From assembly GCF_000227135.1 (NCBI RefSeq), contig NC_018249.1:363213-427212 (forward strand): a DNA stretch of 64,000 bases, in the 5' to 3' direction. This stretch comes from Leishmania donovani. Lineage: Eukaryota > Euglenozoa > Kinetoplastea > Trypanosomatida > Trypanosomatidae. The first letter of the stretch is position 1; every line of letters starts with the position of its first letter. Shown in pieces: positions 8,835-17,733 of this stretch. The notes beneath the pieces were generated by a model. The model was not told the DNA's origin. It searched no databases and worked only from the letters and a program-made list of their open reading frames with translations. The translations under genes were made by a program, and so were the position numbers.

Positions 8835-11603
8835 ATGAGCAACAACTACTCGCCTTTCTCGACTGCGCCCGTCGCGCGTGGCACCGGTGTGTCGGCGGCC
8901 TATAACCACCATCTGCATCAGCATCACCATGCGAGTAGTAGCAACAGCAACGGTCTCATGGATGGAATGCTGCCACCGCCGCTAGGGACCCGGTCGCCGG
9001 GTGTTCCGGCAGCAGCGGTCATCGGCAGGGGTGGTAGCGGGGGTGGCATGCTGCCGTATCCGATTCCGCCTCCTCAGTCTCAGCAACAGCAGCAGCACGC
9101 GACATCCGCCTCCATCATGAGCACTTGCGGTCCAACAGGCAACGTCGGTGCGGGAATGCCCAGCAGCGGCCCAGCCGTCCCGGCACCCCGGTCCGCCGCC
9201 ACCCTACTTGCTGAGGCCACCGGCGCGCCACCGCCGCCGCCGGCTCCATCGCGCGTGCCAGGCAACACCGCAAGCATGGCTTCTGCTGCTGCTGCTGGAG
9301 GTCTCGCTGCGGGCATTGCCGGTGCGACGGCAGCAGCGCCCCTGCTTGGTGCTCCTTCGGTGCCGACTATTACGCCGTCCTTGGCAGCACTAGCGGCAAC
9401 AGCGCCCGATTCGGCTGCCGCGGCGTCGGCGGCCGCATTAGTGTCGCCATCGTTCAAGGTCTTCACCACATCTGCGGCGGCCATGCTGTCATCGATGGCG
9501 GAGGCTGGCGGGTTGGCGGACCCAGTAGAGGGCACTGGTGGTACCGCCGCCTGCTCCGTAGCTGGTGCCCCGGTTGCCGCCGCTGCTGCAGCATCCGCCG
9601 CGACTTCCTTGGTGCCGGCACGGCCGCCTGCCATCAACCCTCACTCCAAGGTTGAAATCCAGTTTACGTTGCCGACCACACAGGAGCGCGTTGACGCAGA
9701 CGAGTGTGACGCGTTCGGCTTCGAGGAAGAGTCGGAAGATGACTATGCCGCCGACATCCTTACGCAAGTCTTGATGACGATCAAGGACGTCGACCGCAAT
9801 AATGATCCGGAGGAGGCGGATCTGGAGCTGCGTGGAAAGGAGTGGTACACCTTCATCCTCGACAGCGGCGACGCCCGCCAGGCAGCAGCGGCTCTGAAGG
9901 CGAAGATGTCGCAGCTGACGGACAACGAACTGCGTGTGATGCTGAACGGCTTGGCCAGCGCTATCATCTATCACAACACCTGGGCCGCTGTCTTGCACTT
10001 GGGGATCCAAGAGAAGGCCACGCTGCGCCATCTGGTCCTGCGCATTGTCCTGAAGATGCTCGTCGCGCACCGCTGTATGCCGTGCGAGGCAGAGAAGTAC
10101 GTGGCGGTTCTGGTAAAGATGCTCATCGTAGGCTGGGTAAGCATGAAGGGAACTCTCGACACCGTCGAGCTGTGCCTGCAGCACGATGAGCTTATCCATA
10201 TCGGGCTGCGCATCGTTGAGCACAGTTTCCATAAGTCGCGAAGAGTCTTAGAACTTCGCGCCGCCTTAGCGACTCGGCCGCGTCTTGCGCGGCGCCTCGC
10301 GGAGCTGTACGCCACGGAGCCACGGTTTGAAGTGGATGTCGCGCTTGTCACACGCTGGTGGCGCGGGACACCGCCGACAATCTACTGCTCCGTGCCGATG
10401 GAGAACTCCCAAGGGGATTCGCTGTCGAACCCCGTGACGTGCATGGCGTACTTCGGCGTCCGTGATGAGGTGGTGACAGGTGACATGAGCGGCGCAGTCA
10501 CTCTTTGGGGTCCGCCGGGGTCGTGCCGTCAGCCGTCGGCCAAGAACCCGTTAGGGCTCCCGCACGTGAGCGTTCGCCCCCGTGGCGTCGTGCCGCTGCC
10601 GATGAACTGCGTCCCTGTCGCGATGGCTGGCCAGCGCTTGGATGGGCAATACCTTGCCATCGCCGGCATGCCGTTCAAGTCGCGCAAGCCGTACTCGAAG
10701 TACTGTGGGCGACCGGCCGTTAGGCCGTCCTCGACTTCGGCTGCTGCCACCGCGATGGCGGCCGCCGATGGTGCGGTGGACGGAGCGTGCGTGGCAGGGG
10801 ATGCGGCGAGCATGGCGGCAGGGGCGGCGGTTGGCACAGGCAGCGCCGGCGCCATCATCGTCATCACATGCAACGAGAACTCGATCCGGTGGAACAAGGG
10901 CGAGATCGTCATGCGGCCGCCAGGAATTGCCCTGACCGCGATCACGGCGTTCCGAAACTCCATCGTTGTCGTCGGCGAGAGCGCTGTCAGCGCCGCTGCC
11001 GCTGGTGGGCCCGGTGCGGCGGGTGTGTTGAGCGGCAACGCCAGCGCCCCTCACAGACTCAGCTTTGTCGATGTCATGAGCGGCAGCGTCATGCGCCAAC
11101 TTCCCAAGGCGCATGACGACTACATCACCGCGCTGACAGTGCTCGAGGAGAGCAGCTACGTTCTTCTCTCCGGCGGCCGCGATGCCGCGGTGAAGATGTG
11201 GGACCCGCGCTCGCGCGAGGACACCCCTGTCGTAAACACAGCGCTCTGCACCGGCGCGCTCCACCACGAGACCACCATCTCTTCGATCCACACGACCCGC
11301 TACAACATCATCACAACTGACGTCTACGGTGCCATGGTCGTGTGGGACCTCCGCAACATGGCGGCGCCCTACAAGCGGCATCAATTCGCGTACCCTATCG
11401 CAGAGGCTACGCTCATTCAACAGAATCGTGCTGCACTCGCGACGACGCGCGGTATCATGACGGTCTCGCTTGACACGCTTGGGCCCCAGGACCTGTACTA
11501 CGATAAGGGCATCTGCACCCGTCTGCTGGCGAACGACGCCGGCAACCTCCTCTTCGTAGCGCGGGAGGGCGAGCTGGACGTGTTTGCCGTGTCGAACTTC
11601 TAA
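8835..11603 (+). CDS. WD40-repeat protein with helical middle region
   Basis: A 922-residue protein. Residues 1-265 are low complexity (Ala/Pro/Ser/Gln). A charged patch (ESEDDYAADI) opens a helix-rich region at about 270-520. From about 530 to the end lies a beta-propeller-like region with recognisable WD blades: GDMSGAVTLWG near 548, LLSGGRDAAVKMWDPR near 776-792, and TTDVYGAMVVWDLRNM near 826-843. Such proteins are usually scaffolds in larger complexes. I do not recognise the specific orthologue, so no function is assigned. The open frame extends upstream to 8637, but a good splice acceptor at 8683 falls inside that extension, so MSNNYSPF is preferred as the start. A short Ala-rich insert interrupts the propeller at about 635-660. 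Confidence 0.85.
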   Translation: MSNNYSPFSTAPVARGTGVSAAYNHHLHQHHHASSSNSNGLMDGMLPPPLGTRSPGVPAAAVIGRGGSGGGMLPYPIPPPQSQQQQQHATSASIMSTCGPTGNVGAGMPSSGPAVPAPRSAATLLAEATGAPPPPPAPSRVPGNTASMASAAAAGGLAAGIAGATAAAPLLGAPSVPTITPSLAALAATAPDSAAAASAAALVSPSFKVFTTSAAAMLSSMAEAGGLADPVEGTGGTAACSVAGAPVAAAAAASAATSLVPARPPAINPHSKVEIQFTLPTTQERVDADECDAFGFEEESEDDYAADILTQVLMTIKDVDRNNDPEEADLELRGKEWYTFILDSGDARQAAAALKAKMSQLTDNELRVMLNGLASAIIYHNTWAAVLHLGIQEKATLRHLVLRIVLKMLVAHRCMPCEAEKYVAVLVKMLIVGWVSMKGTLDTVELCLQHDELIHIGLRIVEHSFHKSRRVLELRAALATRPRLARRLAELYATEPRFEVDVALVTRWWRGTPPTIYCSVPMENSQGDSLSNPVTCMAYFGVRDEVVTGDMSGAVTLWGPPGSCRQPSAKNPLGLPHVSVRPRGVVPLPMNCVPVAMAGQRLDGQYLAIAGMPFKSRKPYSKYCGRPAVRPSSTSAAATAMAAADGAVDGACVAGDAASMAAGAAVGTGSAGAIIVITCNENSIRWNKGEIVMRPPGIALTAITAFRNSIVVVGESAVSAAAAGGPGAAGVLSGNASAPHRLSFVDVMSGSVMRQLPKAHDDYITALTVLEESSYVLLSGGRDAAVKMWDPRSREDTPVVNTALCTGALHHETTISSIHTTRYNIITTDVYGAMVVWDLRNMAAPYKRHQFAYPIAEATLIQQNRAALATTRGIMTVSLDTLGPQDLYYDKGICTRLLANDAGNLLFVAREGELDVFAVSNF

Positions 11604-12592
11604 CCCTGCAGAGAAAAGGAGGGTATCATCTTGGAGGTGGCGATTGAAACGGACGACAAGAAGTGAGGGTGGATGGAGGGTGGGGGGTGGCAGGAAGCGT
11701 CGCCGATGAGGCGCGCATGTGTAGGTGATCACCGTCCTCCGCCATATAAGGCACCCATGTCACGTGATGCGGTGCTCGCTAGAAAGAGAGAGACACACCA
11801 TGCGGCGCGCACGGAAGGTGGCAGAGGTGCGGGGGCGACGCTTTACCGGTGGTCTGTTCCTTTTTGTTTTGCGTGCGTGTGCGCCTGCTTGCCCGAATGT
11901 CCTCTGCTGTGTGCACGTTGACTGCATGTATACATGCGTGTGTTTGTGTGGTGGTTGCATGCAAGGCGCATCTGCCCCCCCCTTCTTCATGCTCTCCTCT
12001 TTTATACCCTCACCTTGTGTTGTTCTTCATAACTGTTGTGGTGAAGCGTGTGAGTGCTTTTGGTGTGCTTGTGGGTTCGTAATGGCGCTGCCGAAAGCTA
12101 ACTCGACAACTAGAAGCGGAGAGCTGAAGCAAGGAGCGCACTGTTCTTCCCCCTGCCTTTGCACCCCACTGTAACTCTCCCTCCCTCGCGGCTCCGCGCG
12201 CACTAGAGACGGTCGGAGCACAGCGGGCCAAGGTACAACTTGTGTCGGAGCCCGTGGTCAGCTGCTGCGCCTTCTGTATCTACCTCCTCGCAGCCTCTGC
12301 TCGCGAAGAACAGCGTGCAATGGGGGAGAGTGAGGGCAGTCGCGCAATGCGCGAGGTGAGCTGCAAGGCATGGCTCTTGTCCCCACCTCTCCTTCTAAGT
12401 GTCTGCCTGTGTGTCTGTGTGCTCGTTGCCCACATCTCCTATTGCCTCCATCTCCCTCTCCCTCTCCCTCCCTCTCTTAACTGCATGTCTGTTGACGTAC
12501 ATGCTCTGCGTTTGCCTGCCCCTCATGCAATGCCACAACAAAGTATTAGTCGGCTGGGCTAACTCCGGTTCTTCTACTGCTGCCTTCCTCGC

Positions 12593-12593
<1 letters not shown>

Positions 12594-12623
<30 letters not shown>
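12594..12623 (+). repeat. (CAG)10 trinucleotide repeat
   Basis: Ten uninterrupted CAG units sit immediately 5' of the pyrimidine tract at 12624-12652 that probably directs trans-splicing of the next gene. Because every unit contains AG, the repeat supplies many possible acceptor dinucleotides. It is not inside the assigned coding region. Confidence 0.9.
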
Positions 12624-12626
<3 letters not shown>

Positions 12627-12673
12627 CTCCCTCCTTCACCTTTGCTTTTCTTGTGGGGTGGATCAGCCGCTAG
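12624..12673 (+). promoter_or_regulatory. Candidate spliced-leader acceptor, mitochondrial-type gene
   Basis: A pyrimidine tract at 12624-12652 is followed by AG at 12665-12666 and 12672-12673. The ATG at 12706 is the first downstream start, whereas the open frame upstream begins only with GTG at 12658. Confidence 0.5.
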
Positions 12674-12705
12674 GGTCCCTCTCGGTGCTTGCGCCAGTGT
12701 GTGGA

Positions 12706-15700
12706 ATGTACCGCGCTAGATCCTGCGGCGTCGTGGCGACGTCAGCGGCAGTCCCGCGTGTCCTTACCGCTCTCGACACGGTGGCCCGTAGCTACACGCC
12801 CATCTACGCTCCTGACCCGGCCACTGATCACCTCGGCGCCCTCCGCAGCGCCGACGAATGCCGAACCTTGTGGGCTCCGCACATTCCTGTGCCGTCGCTG
12901 ACACGCGCCATCGAGCTCTGGCTGCGCTTCGGTAATGACCCGGTCGTCCACACCGCTGCCTCTCCTGCATCAGCGGAGCGGGCGGAAGGGGATGCGGCGC
13001 CGTCGTCGACATCGCCCTTCGCCTATGTAGAGGACTACATGGGGTCGAACATGGTCACCGGTGCACCAGAACACGTCAAAGAGAGCGCTGAGCTCTGGTC
13101 CGAGTACTTCGAAAAGAAGTACGTGCGACGTATGCGCCAGTCGCGGCGCACGTCGAAGCAGTACGTGGGCGTGCTTGGCGCGGACGGCAGAGGTCGCGGC
13201 GCGGGCGAGAGCGGCGGCGGCAGCCCGTCCTCGTCGCTCGCCAGCGTGCTCCTCGACGAAGCGGATCACCCGAATACGAAGTGGGAGGCCGACACGTTCT
13301 TCTGCGAGGTTGCCTACCTCAGCGAACGTCACCTCAAGACGAGAGTAACGAACCACCTGCAGCTCGAAAAGCTGCTCTGGGGCGGCACCGCAAAGCCGGA
13401 TGCGTTTGTGCAGTTTTTCGAGGCCTTTCAGCAGCAGACTATCACCCGCATCCCCCTTCCCGTTCCGTCCATCTGGGTGTACGAGAGCACAGAGGCGAAG
13501 AAGAAGTGGGCGGAACGCTACCTGCCAGCCTGCAGCGCCGCGCACGAGTTCTTCCAGGAGAAGCTGCGTCCCCACGCCGCCGACGCACCTGCACAGGCGA
13601 AGCTACTGGCTGACATCGCGGCCGCTTACCACCAGGTGCACGCCATCCTGCTGGAGCGCCGCGCGCGTCAGGTCCAAGCAGGCGTGTACCCGAGTACGTG
13701 GACAGGTCGCGGCGCAGCTGCCACAGCGACGGAAGAGGCCTGGGCGGCGAACGAGGTGGAGAAGGAGCAGCGCCGCATAGACGAGGGCATCTACGACCCC
13801 GAGGATCTCCTCGACACCACCGCCGAGTGGGCCGCCGAGCACGCGAAGATCCAGGCCATACTTGAGCAACCTCTCACGAGCACCGGCAGTAATGGCGAGA
13901 CGTCGTACGGCTTCTCCCTGCAGGACTTCTGGCTGCACACGGAGCGCAGAGAGGCGCTGGAGACGGTGCATGTGCTGGAGTCCGAATCCCTCGCCCGCGT
14001 CGCGGCCGCCGCACGCCGTCGACTCTACAGCGAAACGCCGTTACCTGACGTCTTCGCAGGGTTGGAGGAGAGTGTGGCGAAGGCACGCCTCGATCTGCGT
14101 GCGGCGGTGTTGAAGCCCCACTTCAATGGTGTGTGGTGTCGCATGCATTACGTCAAGTTCGGCGCTGCCTCGCTTGTGCAGCACACCCACACGGCGAGCC
14201 GGCAGCTGTTGTTCCACTACGCCGCCTCGACGCAGGTGGTGGCGGCTACAGCGGAGATGTACTACGCCACGAAGCCCTTGAGCAGTCAGCTGGACTACGC
14301 GTCGCCGTACACCTTCCGCCGCTCTTTGGCGCGGCACTGCTCTCACTATGGAGTGGAAATGGCGCACGCGGCGCAGCAGCCGCTGCTGCTCAGCGCCGCC
14401 CACCTCGCCAAGGCAGAGGGGGTCATAGGCCGTGTAGTTCGGCAGGCAGCCGCCCCGTTCGGCGCGCGTCGCCGGGCGCGGTACAGCGCAGCCCAGCTGA
14501 ATAATCAGCGTCTGCTGAACCCAGTCAAATCCGTGCAAGTGACGGCGCCGGCGCCGGAGCTGCTCGCTGCCGGTGCTGACCTGCTCACCATCTTGCGGGA
14601 GGAGAAGACACCCAAGGCAAAGGCAGCTGGGGAGGCTCTCAAGGTGTGGCCGCTGGGCTCACGGCAGACAGTCTCATACGACTGGACGTCCCCGGCGCTC
14701 GACAAGCTGCGCCTCCTGCGCCTCACGGACGGCCCCCTCACCGCCGAGCAGGCGGCGCAGCGAGACCAGCTGCGGCAGGCGGGGCGACTCGAGATTTCGC
14801 TGTGGCGACGGTGCACCGCCGAGGAGCGCCAAAAAGTGCGCGCGCGGATGCAGAAGGAGGCGATCGATGTGCAGGCGCTCGTCTCCGAGACGCCGGCCCT
14901 CCAGGAGGTGTCAGCGTACGCTTCGCACCTCTACCGAAAACTCACTCGTGAGCAGGAGCAGGAGCAATCGCACAGCGACGCCGCGTCGACGCCGCAGGCG
15001 TGGGACGAGGCCAGCGGAGAATGGGTCTTTGCCGTCATGCTTGACGATAACGTGCCGCTCTCCGAGACGCAATCGACGGAGGTATTTCTCCCGTACGTCG
15101 ACGCAGCGGGCCGGCGCCTGCCGAACGGCGAATACCGTGTGGTCGTCCGCGCCGTGGACCGTGAGCTGAACCCGACCGAGCACCCGACACTCATGAGCGA
15201 TGCCGCCTCCTCCCCCTTCTCCGTTGTCGATGCACTCCCGCAGCTCTATGCGCAGTACACACAGCATCAGCACCCCGCCGACAAGGCCACGGGGGCGCCG
15301 ACAGAGGCGCCGCTCGAGGGCGACATGGCGGGCAAGGATTTGATGCCGTTCTGCGCTTTCCTTCGTGAGGCTGGCCTGCACATCTCGCTCAGCGCCGAGT
15401 TCGCCATGGGCCAGTCCTTGGATAAGCAGGGTAATGTCTCGGTGGCAGAGGTGGCAGCGGCGCTGAGAGGCACAGAGTACCACCGCAGTCAGTGTGAGCA
15501 CGGCATCACCGACGCCCAGCGCACCATTGAGCCGCAGTGCCGTCTGCACTGGTCTCTCTATCACCCAGGAGCGACGGAGCAGGAGTGGGCAGCGGCGCGG
15601 CGTCGTGTCCTGCGGCGTGCCATGGCGGAGGAACGCGACTGGTGGCTGCCCGACCCTATGCTGGAGGTGACGGATGTGCGAACCGACAGCGCCGGTGCAG

Positions 15701-16353
15701 CGTCCTTCTCCTTTGGCGCCTACCCTGCCGTTGCACGGTATGGCACGGAGCTGTGCACGGTTCTGCCTGCGCATGGCTCGAATCACATGGAGTACGCTGT
15801 TTTGCCTCCGCCCCCTGGCGTCAAGGCCACGGCGCGTGGCACCGGCGCGCAGGTGCATGCGGAGTGCACCGTGGACGGAACCGGTGCCCTCGCGTCGTTG
15901 CATTACGGCGCACCCATCAGCGCGGCGGACGTCACGGTCGAAGACGCGTTGAAGGCAGCCATGGAGGCAATACAAGTGGCGCAGATGCGGCACAACACAC
16001 TGTCGATGGTGAAGCTGTGCGCGTTCGAGAAGCAGGCTCAGACGATGCTGTTCTGCGGCATTCAAGGCTTCGAGTTTGGTGGCAAGCACGGCCGCACATA
16101 TGCGTACGCGTTGGATAAGGCAAAGCGCGAGATGGCGGCGACGGCCGAGGCTGGCCAAGTTGCCTCGCTCCAGGCCGCCGACGCCGAGAAGCTGCGGCTG
16201 TCAGATCAGGAGCAGACGTCGGCTGCAGTGGATCGCTTCGCATCACAGACCAACCCTGAGCAGCGCCTGACCCGCTTCGTGCCGCGCTCGACCATGAGCG
16301 GCTACAGCATGGAGGATGTAGGCCCCGAACGGACATCCACATGGGGCCTGTAG
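12706..16353 (+). CDS. Large conserved-type protein with mitochondrial-like presequence
   Basis: A 1215-residue protein of unknown family. The N-terminus (MYRARSCGVVATSAAVPRVL) is Arg-rich, free of acidic residues and Ala/Ser/Val-rich, matching a mitochondrial import presequence. The rest is largely helical and highly charged, with little low-complexity sequence apart from a Gly/Ser loop near residues 165-185. This is unusual next to its repeat-laden neighbours and points to a folded, constrained protein. No catalytic motif was recognised. Kinetoplastid mitochondria contain many large lineage-specific proteins of the ribosome, its assembly factors and RNA editing, so such a role is possible, but this is inference. 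The start is the first ATG, downstream of a pyrimidine tract and AG. Confidence 0.85.
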   Translation: MYRARSCGVVATSAAVPRVLTALDTVARSYTPIYAPDPATDHLGALRSADECRTLWAPHIPVPSLTRAIELWLRFGNDPVVHTAASPASAERAEGDAAPSSTSPFAYVEDYMGSNMVTGAPEHVKESAELWSEYFEKKYVRRMRQSRRTSKQYVGVLGADGRGRGAGESGGGSPSSSLASVLLDEADHPNTKWEADTFFCEVAYLSERHLKTRVTNHLQLEKLLWGGTAKPDAFVQFFEAFQQQTITRIPLPVPSIWVYESTEAKKKWAERYLPACSAAHEFFQEKLRPHAADAPAQAKLLADIAAAYHQVHAILLERRARQVQAGVYPSTWTGRGAAATATEEAWAANEVEKEQRRIDEGIYDPEDLLDTTAEWAAEHAKIQAILEQPLTSTGSNGETSYGFSLQDFWLHTERREALETVHVLESESLARVAAAARRRLYSETPLPDVFAGLEESVAKARLDLRAAVLKPHFNGVWCRMHYVKFGAASLVQHTHTASRQLLFHYAASTQVVAATAEMYYATKPLSSQLDYASPYTFRRSLARHCSHYGVEMAHAAQQPLLLSAAHLAKAEGVIGRVVRQAAAPFGARRRARYSAAQLNNQRLLNPVKSVQVTAPAPELLAAGADLLTILREEKTPKAKAAGEALKVWPLGSRQTVSYDWTSPALDKLRLLRLTDGPLTAEQAAQRDQLRQAGRLEISLWRRCTAEERQKVRARMQKEAIDVQALVSETPALQEVSAYASHLYRKLTREQEQEQSHSDAASTPQAWDEASGEWVFAVMLDDNVPLSETQSTEVFLPYVDAAGRRLPNGEYRVVVRAVDRELNPTEHPTLMSDAASSPFSVVDALPQLYAQYTQHQHPADKATGAPTEAPLEGDMAGKDLMPFCAFLREAGLHISLSAEFAMGQSLDKQGNVSVAEVAAALRGTEYHRSQCEHGITDAQRTIEPQCRLHWSLYHPGATEQEWAAARRRVLRRAMAEERDWWLPDPMLEVTDVRTDSAGAASFSFGAYPAVARYGTELCTVLPAHGSNHMEYAVLPPPPGVKATARGTGAQVHAECTVDGTGALASLHYGAPISAADVTVEDALKAAMEAIQVAQMRHNTLSMVKLCAFEKQAQTMLFCGIQGFEFGGKHGRTYAYALDKAKREMAATAEAGQVASLQAADAEKLRLSDQEQTSAAVDRFASQTNPEQRLTRFVPRSTMSGYSMEDVGPERTSTWGL

Positions 16354-17733
16354 TGGAGCATGCCATCACCTCTCTGGGCGGACGCGTGAGGAAGGGAGAG
16401 GAGGGGAGTTGATGGCGCATGTCATTTGATTCCTAACGTTTGGCGGCCTCTGCCGGCGCGTCGATGCGATGCGCTGTGCATGAAGATAGCGCTGTTCGTG
16501 GCCGAGCTTCAGGCCGCTCCCTTAATTCCTGTTGTTGTAGTTTGATCGCGCGCGACACCATCGCCTGTGTGCTGTCATGAATGAGAGTGGGGGTGCGCGG
16601 GTCTTGTGCAGGAGCGCGTTACCGGCGTCACCGTCGCTCTCCGTGTCGCAGGAACATTTTCCTTAGTGGTTGGCGCTGGCTGAATCCGCGGTCGCAGAAG
16701 TTTGGTTGGCGTTGTCTCTGTCCCCCGCCTTCGCCCCCCATACTGTCTTCTCCCTTGTCTGACGTTCTCTGCGTGCACGCAGTTGTGGGGGGGAAGCGTC
16801 TTTCCCCCTCCCTCCCTCCCCCGAGCGCTACTCGGGCACGCGCACACACGCGAACACTCATCACCTGCGCATACCTGCTCACGGGCATACCTAGAGAGAG
16901 AGAGAGAGGGGGGACGGACTCACTTCCGTGTTCGTCATTGTCACTCTCACACCTAAACACGCACAACATCAAAGCAGCGGTGGCGCGGCTTCCCTTGCAC
17001 CCGATAGGGGAAGAGGCGCACGGCACCGTCGATGGCGCTCACATTCTGGCCATCCGCTCGCACGCGCTTATAGGCTGTTTTCCATGCGGCTGTGCGCATC
17101 GGCTCCTCCCCCACTCCACCGCACCCCACCCCTCCGATAGCGATGTTCTCTTTTACGAGCTCATGCGTGGGTGCATGCACGCACATCCGCAAATTACCAC
17201 TTTCGCCAGCATTCTCCCGTGCTACCCCACCCCACTCCCGCAACCCGTGAGCATGATTGTGCCCGTGTGTTTGTGTATGTATGCGCCTCTTCACGTTCAT
17301 GATCGACTTGGTGACGGCAAAATCACAGCGCAGCCTCACACCAGATCGGCACGCGATACCGCATTGCATCATAGACACAACACGCGCACACAAACGCAAG
17401 CGCTGCAGAAAAAAAGAAGTGGGGAAGGCACACCAAGTCGGAGTGATGCGCACGCGTACAGCGGCTGCATCGCAATACCCTTGACACACTCCCAACCCTT
17501 CCCCCCCTTCAAACCTCGTGCAACGTATCGCATCAGGCAAGCGTCGACGCTGTACCCAACCAACACGCACTCTCCCCACCGCCATACACGCATACATACT
17601 TCCATAGAAGGTGTTAGGCGGTCAACTTCATACCAGCCTAAAGCAAGGCAACTCTGCCGGCATCCTAATCAGCAGCAAAGACGGCAGCCCCCTCCCTCCA
17701 CCGCGGCGGCAGCGCCGTCATCACCTGCGGAAA
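16354..17733 (+). other. Spacer upstream of the beta-barrel candidate
   Basis: The frame at 16581-17837 is long but has spacer composition and overlaps the next gene out of frame, so I do not accept it. The region holds CT-rich blocks (16720-16760, 16800-16825), a GA repeat at 16892-16908 and a pyrimidine tract at 17489-17510. Confidence 0.55.
17489..17536 (+). promoter_or_regulatory. Candidate spliced-leader acceptor, beta-barrel candidate
   Basis: A tract dominated by C and T (17489-17510, including a C7 run) is followed by AG at 17535-17536, about 200 bases before the ATG at 17734. A second possible AG is at about 17604. Confidence 0.4.

Larger units (their letters stand above)
11604..12705 (+). 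other. Spacer between WD40 gene and mitochondrial-type gene
   Basis: No convincing gene; the longest same-strand frame (11725-12174) is Cys/His/Arg-rich and spacer-like. CT-rich stretches lie at 11964-12010 and 12440-12480, and a (CAG)10 run at 12594-12623 directly precedes the final pyrimidine tract. Confidence 0.6.

Noticed and set aside
10551..11732. 393-codon antisense frame over the WD40 gene
   Set aside because: Shadow of GC-biased codons; the sense strand encodes clear WD blades.
14911..16158. 415-codon antisense frame
   Set aside because: Lies wholly opposite the well-supported 1215-residue gene; Arg/His/Leu-rich shadow typical of GC-rich coding DNA.
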